Shown: piece after piece, positions 55,903-64,000 of the stretch
Layout: every line of letters starts with the position of its first letter
How positions within the stretch are numbered: position 1 is the stretch's first letter
Position numbers and translations under genes: made by a program
Notes under the pieces: generated by a model
What the model saw: only the letters and a program-made list of their open reading frames with translations
Told to the model about the DNA's origin: nothing
Databases searched by the model: none
Assembly: GCA_039707655.1 (NCBI GenBank)
Contig: CM077665.1
Coordinates: 294,008,205 to 294,072,204, forward strand
Direction: 5' to 3'
DNA: 64,000 nt
Source: Elymus sibiricus
Taxonomy: Eukaryota > Streptophyta > Magnoliopsida > Poales > Poaceae

Positions 55903-57306
55903 TTATTGATCATAGTCCACATGAAGTGATATACAAAAAGGATCATGGGGATGGATCAACCACATATGTCGTCCCTGATCAAGAGTATTTGAAAACTTAG
56001 CTAACCTATCTGCATCAGTATTTGATGCGCGGCCTTCAAAAGTAAACTTACAATTAACTAAACTAGCTCGCTGCTTTATCTCGCTAATGATACAACCATA
56101 AGTACTATTAGTTCCTCTCTCAATGCCATTCACAACCTGCTTTGAGTCGGAGGCGATTATAAAATTTTGAATCATCAAATCTTCTGCAAGAGCCAATGCT
56201 TCTCTACATGCCATCGCCTCGAGTGTAGCTACATCAGTGATCCCTCGGACCACGAGAGAGGAGCTGCCCAAAAATCGCCCAACATCATCTCGACACACTA
56301 CGGATGCTGCACCTCTCATCTCGGACTTTGCCACACTTGCATCCACATGGATTTTTGCAAAACCCTGAGGTGGCACCTTAGGCCTTGCCACTATTCTCGT
56401 AATCTCACTTGGCGCCCTTGCCTCCTTTTGTGTTATCATCTCCAATTCTACTAGAAACCTTTTAATGAACTCGTGTGTAGCTGAGGGGCTTTGATAAACC
56501 TCTTCGTGTATCACTTTTCTCCGTGCCCACCATATGGCCCATAAGGTGACTGACAACTTAACAAATGCCTCATGTGATAATGAATCAATCATCGCAAACA
56601 ACCACTGCTGGGCACTCGGTTCAGTTGTCTCGCATAAGTGCTCCGCCAACTCACCATCAATAAGTGCCCAGACGCACCTCGCCATATTGCACTCAAGCAA
56701 AGAGTGTCTCCAGGAGTCAACTGCGCCACAAAGAGCACAAGTGCTAGTAGTGGACATATTCCTATGAGCTCGTACGTCCTCGGTTAGCAGTGAGTGTCTT
56801 GCCAGTCTCCAAAGAAACATACGTAATTTTCCTGGTATTGATGTTTTCCATAATAGTTTCCACGATGCCACATCTCTACCAGTACTGGAGGAACCTCCCG
56901 AACCATCGATCCAAGCTTCCCGCTTATACTTTGTAGCGATCATCGTCTTGTACGCTGATCTCACAGTGTAGCATCCATTTTTCTCAAAGTGCCATGCCCA
57001 GCTATCTTCTACCTCAGTTGTACAGATTGGGATATTAAGAATAGATGGAATATCAATTGGTAAACACACCTCTGATAGTCGCTCCATGTCCCATCTTGCA
57101 GCTGTATGGTCAATAAGATCCGTGACAAACAAAGGTGGATTGGTTACCCGGCATCCATAAGGGCGTAACATGACGTCCCTTGGAATCCAATTGTCTGACC
57201 ATATATGAGTTGAAGCTCTGTTGCCAATTCTCCGAATCAATCCCTGCTTGAGTACATCACGTCCTTCTACTACTGCTCTCCAAATCTGGCTTGGATGATT
57301 ACCCAA
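55903..57306 (-). pseudogene. LINE zf-RVT and RNase H region
   Basis: An open 467-codon stretch. The first part (SQIWRAVVEGRDVLKQG ... SDNWIP) and the zinc-binding reverse-transcriptase domain (LWKTSIPGKLRMFLWRL ... CALCG ... HSLLEC) are typical of plant LINE ORF2. The C-terminus is an RNase H domain: IHVDASV, LEAMACREAL, IIASDSKQVV, ADRLAKF, all four acidic positions present. A TAA at 57307 cuts it from the RT part, so it is not a separate gene. Confidence 0.88.
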
Positions 57307-59192
57307 TTATGCATTCAAAATCGAGCACGAAGGGAAATATACAGCCTTTAAAATTCTTGCACTGAGTGATTCTGGGCTTTGTAGAATGCGCCATGCCTGT
57401 TTAGCTAGGAGAGCCAAATTAAAAAGTTCAAAGTCTTTGAATCCCAAGCCACCCATATATTTTGGTTGTGTCATAGTGTTCCACGAGACCCAATTGGGTT
57501 TGCGGCGCCCATCTCTGCTTCCCCACCAAAATTTACGAATCAGCATATTTAAATGCTCACACAAACCTCTTGGCAATTTAAAGCAGAACATAGAAAACAC
57601 AGGAATAGCTTGTGCAACAGATTTTACCAATACCTCTTTTCCTGCTGAACACAAACCTTGAACTTTGCTCCACAAATAGTCTTTGAGGTACTTGAAGGCC
57701 CCATTTTTTGATGCTCCCACATCAGATGGCATTCCCAAATATTTCTCATTTAATGTTTCATTTGGAACATTTAGTATGACTTTAACTTCCTCCCTCACAT
57801 TTTCCGGACAACCCTTACTAAAGAAGATAGAAGATTTGTCATGGTTTATACGTTGTCCCGATGCCTGGCAATATGTATTCAACAACTGTCTGACCTCATT
57901 AGCCCCATCTCCACTTGCCTCGAAGAACAACAGGCTGTCATCTGCGAATAATAAATGGTTGACTGATGGTGCCGTAGCCGCCACCTTTACCCCACTTATG
58001 TTTGATGACTCCTCTATGGATTTTAAAAGGCACGAAAGGCGCTCTGCTGCTATCAGGAAGAGGTATGGGGAGATTGGGTCTCCGTGTCGAATTCCACGGG
58101 ACGGTGTGAACTCCTGCAATCTCTTGCCATTAAATAAAACAGAGAATTTTACTGTCCTTACCGTGTTCATAACAATATCAACCCATCTCTCTGTGAAGCC
58201 TAGCTTGAACATGATAGCTTGCAAGTAGTCCCATTCCACTCTGTCATAGGCCTTCATCATGTCCAACTTTAGCGCACAATGGCGATTGCGCTTTGCTTTA
58301 TTTCTTTCCATAAAATGAAGACAGTCATATGCTGCAATGATGTTGTCTGTGACGAGCCTCCCAGGAACGAAGGCTGACTGCTGTGCTGAAATAATTTCTG
58401 GTAGTACTAGCTTCAGCCTGTTAGATATAACCTAGGATGCTATTTTGTACAATACATTACAAAGGGAGATAGGCCTGAATTGTGAGAGTAAGCTGGGATT
58501 TTTTACCTTTGGTATTAAAACTAGGATAGTCTCATTGATACACTCTGCTGATTCGGTACCATTAATAATGCGCAGGACGGCTTTAGTTACCTCTTCGCCA
58601 CATACTTCCTAGTGGCGTTGGTAAAAATGTGCAGGAAAACCATCCGGACCTGGTGCCTTGGTCGGGAACATTTGAAATAATGCAGTTTTCACTTCCTCCA
58701 CCGTATAGTCGGAATTGAGAAGGTCGTTCATCGCCGGTGTTACTTTGCATGGCACAGAGTTCAAAAGCTGGTCCATATTGTGTACACCTTCAGAACTGTA
58801 CAAGTTACTATAAAAATCTGTTGCGAGAACCTCCATCTCACATGCTTCCTCTGTCAAACTGCCATCGGGCCTTTGCAAAGCATTGATTTGATTTTTCTTG
58901 CGGCGGCGGCTGGCTCGTAAGTGAAAGAAATAGGTATTTTTGTCTCCCTGTGCTAACCACTCGATGCGGGCTCGTTGACGCCATAAAATTTCTTCCTATT
59001 AAACAGTTCGACCAGTCGATCACAAATTTTTGCTTCTGCCCGGGAGGGCCCAACCCTACCACGGGCTGCACGCAAATCACACAGTTTCTGCTGCAAGTCT
59101 CGGATCTCCCGGCGAACATTTCCAAAGACGTTCTTGCCCCATGCATATAAATTATCAGCCAAAGATTGAATTTTGTCTTTAAGTCCCGCCAC
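57307..59192 (-). pseudogene. LINE reverse transcriptase (degenerate)
   Basis: Reads from about 59192 (AGLKDKIQSLADNLYAWGKN) through a slip near 58960, then TKAPGPDGFPAHFYQRH, a TAG near 58609 (Trp expected), FRPISLCNVLYKIAS, a TAG near 58431, QQSAFVPGRLVTDNI, ALKLDMMKAYDRVEWDYL, GDPISPYLFLI and the catalytic HLLFADDSLLF. It ends at TAA 57307. These are the successive RT motifs of L1-type elements. At least three stops and one slip make it inactive. Confidence 0.9.
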
Positions 59193-59268
59193 TGTAGCAA
59201 CCTGGGCTGAGCCCCATCCTGAGCCCGGTCCGTGTAGTTAACGTGCCTGGCCGGTCCAGGCCGTGCTA

Positions 59269-59358
59269 GGCCCATATAACTCAGGCCGTGCCGGCCCGGC
59301 CCATCTGGCCACCCAACACGGCTACCCCCAAACCCTACGCGACCCTAACATATATAAG
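59269..59358 (+). promoter_or_regulatory. RPL4 promoter: site II, telo-box, TATA
   Basis: GGCCCA at 59269-59274 and 59298-59303 (site II type), AAACCCTA at 59330-59337 (telo-box) and TATATAAG at 59351-59358, 77-84 bp before the ATG. Site II plus telo-box is the classic pair in plant ribosomal protein gene promoters. Confidence 0.75.
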
Positions 59359-59434
59359 CCCTCCTCATCACGCCCCACCTCGCCGCCTCCATTCCCTCGC
59401 CGCGCCACCCAACCCAACCCTAGCAGCCGCCGCT

Positions 59435-61310
59435 ATGGCAACCAACACCCGCCCCATGGTCTCAGTGAAGGCCCTGGAAGGTGACATGGCCATCGACTCC
59501 GCCGGTCTCGCCCTCGCCGAGGTCTTCCGCGCGCCGATCCGCCCCGACATCGTCCGCTCAGCCCACAGGTTGCTATCCTGCAACAAGCGCCAGCCCTACG
59601 CCGTCTCCCGCCGCGCCGGGCACCAGACCTCGGCCGAGTCCTGGGGCACGGGGCGTGCGGTGTCACGTATTCCCCGTGTACCAGGAGGCGGAACCCACCG
59701 TGCTGGCCAGGGAGCCTTCGGCAACATGTGCCGTGGCGGACGTATGTTCGCCCCCACAAAGACCTGGCGCAAGTGGCACCGCCGCGTCAACGTCCACATG
59801 CGACGTGTCGCTGTCACCTCCGCCCTCGCTGCCACCGCTGTCCCAGCCCTTGTCCTCGCCCGCGGTCACCGCATCGAGACCGTCTCTGAGATGCCCCTTG
59901 TCATTTCTGACTCGGCGGAGTCCATCCAGAAGACTTCTCAGGCCATCAAGATCCTGAAGCAGGTCGGTGCCTATGCTGATGCTGAGAAGGCCAAGGACTC
60001 TGTTGGCATCCGAACTGGCAATGGTAAGCTGCGAAACCGCCGATACATCAACCGCAAGGGCCCCCTCGTTGTCTACGGCACTGAGGGATCGAAGATCGTC
60101 AAGGCCTTCCGCAACCTGCCTGGCGTGGATGTAGCCAACGTTGAGCGCCTCAACCTTCTCGACCTTGCCCCTGGTGGCCACCTTGGGCGGTTTGTGATCT
60201 GGACGGAGAATGCATTCAAAAAGTTAGAGGAGTATGGCACCTTTGATGCGCCTTCACTAAAGAAGAATGACTTCTTTCTGCCAAGGCCCAAGATGACCAA
60301 CGCTGACCTTGGCAGGATCATCAACTCTGATGAGGTGCAGTCTGTCGTTAAGCCAACCAAAAAGGAGATAAAGCTCAGGGAGAAGAGGAGGAACCCGCTC
60401 AAGAATCCAGCTGCGGTGCTCAAGCTTAACCCCTACTTCGGCATTGCCCGAAGGATGGCTACCCTCTCTGAAGTTGCTCGCGTCAAGGCAAGGAAGGAGA
60501 AGATTGCCTCCAAGAGGACCAGGCTTAGCCCGGTATATAACTCTTTACTCCTTACTTGCTATCTTTGTCTTTTTCTGTCTGAAAGAAATTCACAGTGTGC
60601 TATGTTACATGAATTGTTGCTTTAGAAGTTCATAGCATTTAATATAGCCTCATATACAAACTGGATTGTTAATTTGTTCTCTTTGATATCCACATGGTTA
60701 ACACTTATGCGTGCCCTACAATCTAAAGCCGTTTTGTTCTTGGTACACCTTTAGGCTGTTTATCAATTCTGAACCAGAGAAACTTGTTAACCAAGCGGGC
60801 TCTGCTCATGTTTTCTGTATTTTATTACTTCTTTTGTCTGTTAGTTGACCTTGGCAATGTAGGCTAACTAGATGATCTTTTTGCATCTTTTTCAGTAAAT
60901 TATGGCTAATTGTAATGCATGACAATGTTAAGTGTTGTAGAAGGAACCCCGCCCAGCATTTCTCTGAAATATTTCTTTTCTAGTTGCATTAGGATTTTCT
61001 GCTTTTCCAAGGTTTTCAAAGGGAAGATGGTGATTAAAGTGATGCTTACTTTGTTTTTATTTTATTTGGTCTATATCAATTTCATGTTCTATTCCTTCTT
61101 GGATCATTTTCTTAAACAATTCTTGCAAGCTATAAGTGTAGTCAGGCCTATCTTTGATATTGTCCTAACAGTGCACCTCTGTCCGCTTTTTAGGAGGAAG
61201 TTGCCAAGGTCAAGGCTGCTGGCAAAGCATGGTACAAGACCATGGTATCCGACAGTGACTACTCTGAGTTTGATGTCTTCTCAAAGTGGCTTGGTGTGTC
61301 GCAGTACTGA
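59435..61310 (+). CDS. RPL4: 60S ribosomal protein L4 (uL4), two exons
   Basis: Exon 1 59435-60532 (366 codons) and exon 2 61194-61310 (38 codons and TGA) give 404 residues, the usual length for plant L4. The intron is GT...AG, phase 0 (CCG|GTATAT ... TTTTTAG|GAGGAA). The start [17 protein letters not shown] fits plant L4; the frame is open upstream but the earlier ATG-less part is leader. Conserved L4 stretches: [117 protein letters not shown]4 is a structural protein of the cytosolic large subunit whose loop lines the exit tunnel. No stops or slips are seen. This is the only clearly functional gene in the window. A LINE interrupts its upstream region at about -200. Confidence 0.96.
60533..61193 (+). 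other. RPL4 intron
   Basis: 661 bp, U-rich, with GT and TTTTTAG ends. I looked for a C/D-box snoRNA because ribosomal protein introns often host them and saw none that was convincing. Confidence 0.88.
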
Positions 61311-61648
61311 TTAAGTTTTGGGTTAGTAGTACCGTCAAGTCAGCGAGAGCTTGCAAAAAGGATTCTTGTTTCTCTTTGATCTTACTATTACCATGAGTTC
61401 TTTTAGACTTTTGCTATGTCCGTTTTGTTGATCTGCTGTCGTGAGAACATAGTATATGATGTGGTTCAGACTGTAAATTATGTTTGCACTTCATTTTCTG
61501 TTCCATGTTATCAATCTGGTTGGTGATCTATGGATTTCAAGGCGCCTAATTAGTTTTGGGATTCAGCGGTGAATTTACTTGCCAGGTCTTCCGTCTTCTA
61601 GTACGCGCGCTTTGTTGCGTCGTTAGATTAAAAAAACCTATCACATTG
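61311..61648 (+). other. RPL4 3' untranslated region and flank
   Basis: T-rich sequence after the stop. No canonical AATAAA is obvious. No gene. Confidence 0.5.
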
Positions 61649-61882
61649 TTTCAAAATACAATGGGTATTCCTTTTCTAAAATGTCAAACCTTTTAAATTT
61701 GATTAATTTGTAGATAAATATATCAAATTTCATAATATCAAATTGCTGTGATTAGATTCATCGTTAAATGAATTTTCATATTTTTTTATTTAATATTGTG
61801 GCTGTCGATATTTTTGCTCTCAACTTGGTCAAAGTTGAAGAATTTGACTTTTCAAAAAACTAATACCCTTTATATTTTGAAA
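61649..61882. mobile_element. Stowaway-like MITE (decayed)
   Basis: About 234 bp with inverted ends: TTTCAAAATACAATGGGTAT at the left (61649-61668) and its near-complement at 61862-61882 (two mismatches in 21). The inner AT-rich sequence is also partly self-complementary (CAAACC...AAATTTGA versus TCAAAGTT). The TTTCAAAATA end fits Stowaway/Mariner MITEs of grasses, but the outer CTCCCTCC part is degenerate. Confidence 0.6.
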
Positions 61883-61989
61883 CTAATGGAATATTTCGTT
61901 TGATGCGTGGGGGAGATGACATAGTGTGTTTTATTTTTATTTATAATTTGGTAATTTGATGAGCCTTTCCTTGTCTCTAACCATTTGTT

Positions 61990-64000
61990 GGAATCTGGGT
62001 CCACCATCGCTTCTCCATAGCTCGTAGGTTCATCGTTGTCCAACAACATGACATTTAAGACAAGGTTATCATACCATTTAGGAACAGTACATGTCCTTGT
62101 CGACCTACGAGATTTAATAGTAACTTGATCCGAAGCCTCATGATCACTATCATTAGCTTCCTTTTCAACTGATGTAGGCTTCACAGAAACATCTTTCTGC
62201 GCTGGGCTACTCTCTGGTTGAAGTAAAGGTTCAACAACCTCATCAAGTTCTATCTTCCTCCTACTTAATTCTTCCGAGAGAAATTCTTTCTCGAGAAATG
62301 ATTCGTTCTTAGCGACAAACACTTTGCCTTCGGATCTGAGATAGAAGGTGTACCCAGCCGTCTCTTTGGGTATCCTATGAAGACGCATTTGTTCGCTTTG
62401 GGTTCGAGCTTTTCTGGCTGAAGCCTTTTGACATAAGCATCGCATCCCCAAACTTTAAGAAACGACAACTTTGGTTTCTTGCCAAACCACAGTTCATACG
62501 GCGTTGTCTCAACGGATTTAGATGGTGCTCTATTTAAAGTGAATGCAACTGTCTCTAACGCATAACCCAAAATGATAATGGCAAATCGGCAAGAGACATC
62601 ATAGAACGCACCATATCCAATAAGGTTCGATTACGACGTTCGGACACACCATTACGCTGTGGTGTTTCAGGTGGCGTCAACTGTGAAGCAATTCCATATT
62701 ATCTTAAGTGATTGTCAAACTCATAACTCAGATATTCTCCTCCTCGATCAGATCGTAGGAATTTAATCTTCTTGTTACGATGATTCTCCACTTCACTCTG
62801 AAATTGCTTGAGCTTTTCAAACGTTTCAGACTTGTGTTTCATTAAGTAAATATACCCATATCTACTTAAGTCATCGGTGAAGGTGAGAAAGTAACGATAT
62901 CCACCGCGCGCCTCAATGCTCATCGGACCGCACACATCAGTATGTATGATTTTCAACAAGTCACTTGCCCGTTCCATTGTTCCAGAGAACGGGGTCTTAG
63001 TCATCTTGCCCACGAGACATGGTTCACATGTGTCAAGTGATTCAAAATCAAGTGACTCCAAAAGTCCATCAGCATTGAGTTTCTTCATGCGTTTTACACC
63101 AATATGACCTAAACGGCAGTGCCACAAGAAAGTGGTACTATCATTATCAACTCTACATCTTTTGGCATCAATGTTATGAACATGTGTATCATCACTATCG
63201 AGATTCAATAAGAATAAACCCCTAACATTGGGTGCATGACCATAAAAGATATTACCCATATAAATAGAACAACAATTATTCTCCGATTTAAATGAGTAAC
63301 CGTCTCGCATTAAACAAGATCCAGATATAATGTTCATGCTCAACGCAGGCACTAAATAACGATTATTCGGGTTCATCACTAATCCCGATGGTAATCGAAG
63401 AGCGAGCGTGCCGACGGTGATCACATCAACCTTGGAACCATTTCCCACGCGAATCGTCACTTTGTCCTTTGCCAGCCTCCGTCTATTCCGTAGTTCCTGC
63501 TTTGAGTTGCAAATGTGAGCAACCGAACCGGTATCAAATACCCAGGCACTACAACAAGAGTTGGTAAGGTACACATCAATAACATGTATATCATATATAC
63601 CTTGTTTGGTGTTGGCCGCCTTCTTGTCGGCCAGATACTTGGGGCAATTTCGCTTCCAGTGGCCAGTACCCTTGCAATGAAAGCACTCGGTTTCTGGCTT
63701 GGGTCCAGCCTTGGGTTTCTTCACGGGAGGGGCAACTGCTTTGCCACTCTTCTTGGAGTTACCCTTCTTGCCCTTGCCATTCTTCTTGAAACTAGTGGTT
63801 TTATTGACCATCAACACTTGATGCTCCTTCTGGATTTCTGACTCAGCGACTTTCAGCATCGCAAACAGCTCGGCGACTGACTTGTTCATCCCTTGCATGT
63901 TATAGTTCAACACAAAGCTTTTATAGCTCGGTGGCAGTGATTGAAGAACTCAGTCAGTGATCGCCTCTGGTGGGAGAGTAATTCCCAACTCAGTCAGACG
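61990..64000 (-). pseudogene. Truncated copia gag-protease-integrase
   Basis: Minus-strand Ty1/copia remnant running off the window. From about 63960: gag end with a Lys-rich stretch and zinc knuckle CFHCKGTGHWKRNC (about 63640-63690), protease FDTGSVAHIC, integrase zinc region HCRLGHIG ... CEPC, core IHTDVCGPM, LRSDRGGEY and SERRNRT. Breaks: TAA at about 62699, a one-base slip near 62567 and another near 62380. The linker before RT ends around DPDSNKWLE (about 61990); RT, RNase H and the 3' LTR are missing. It is a different lineage from the SIRE-type element. The start lies beyond 64000. Confidence 0.87.

Larger units (their letters stand above)
55885..59226 (-). mobile_element. 5'-truncated LINE (L1-type)
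   Basis: Minus-strand non-LTR retrotransposon of 3.3 kb between 13-bp duplications GGTCCGTGTAGTT (55872-55884 and 59227-59239). It starts inside ORF2, so endonuclease and ORF1 are missing, the usual result of incomplete target-primed reverse transcription. Its 3' end (ATAAAGCTTAGCTATACCTCTC) has no poly-A tail, although an AATAAA lies just inside. Confidence 0.9.

Noticed and set aside
60533..61193. Intronic snoRNA in RPL4
   Set aside because: No convincing box C (RTGATGA) with a box D and terminal stem was found.
1..64000. tRNA or rRNA genes
   Set aside because: No cloverleaf or rRNA sequence was noticed. The tRNA-like words are primer binding sites.

Overview
The window is nuclear DNA of a large-genome grass, most likely of the wheat/barley tribe (Triticeae). 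It has one spliced ribosomal protein gene, a decayed B3-like gene, and nearly everything else is nested LTR retrotransposons of types typical of that tribe: Athila-like gypsy elements primed by a tRNA-Asp-like site, a SIRE-type copia element, and a solo LTR of about 5 kb. The species cannot be fixed from this sequence.

Layout. 1-3384 is a broken Tat-type gypsy element whose 5' LTR end runs straight into reverse transcriptase. 3385-3443 plus 10718-11358 (minus) is a B3-like pseudogene split by E1, a complete non-autonomous element (3444-10717, duplication CTGGA). A second complete non-autonomous element, E2 (11479-18588, minus, CGCAC), sits in that gene's promoter side. 19045-19881 is a gypsy LTR. 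19887-54935 is an Athila-like element with gag, protease and an envelope-position ORF but no polymerase. Its gag is split by a 26.8-kb insertion (20217-47008, minus, ACCAC) with the rare order LTR-internal-LTR-internal-LTR. That insertion holds a 5.1-kb solo LTR (25380-30460, ATGAT) and a SIRE-type copia element (34021-44680, GATTG), and the copia 5' LTR holds a solo LTR of the E1 family (42198-43722, AAGGG). The nesting is therefore four levels deep, with target duplications matching at every level that can be checked. 54936-55250 is a Harbinger transposase scrap. 55885-59226 is a 5'-truncated LINE with a 13-bp duplication, inserted about 200 bp upstream of RPL4 (59435-61310, two exons). A Stowaway-like MITE and a truncated copia element close the window.

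How the parts relate. E1, E2 and the tandem element share no polymerase but share one design: an unknown ORF ending in a Pro-Met-His-Arg-Lys module, a small hairpin after the stop, a 2-3 kb non-coding tail with several structured motifs, a stem-loop with AGGA loop, and the polypurine tract. The Athila-like element shares the LTR ends, primer site, AGGA stem-loop and a roughly 600-bp tail block, so these look like families using common replication signals. The most striking observation is an array of 31-nt stem-loops in the tails, with a nearly constant loop and different but still self-complementary stems. I do not know a description of it. All these structures were found by eye and have not been folded or aligned computationally.
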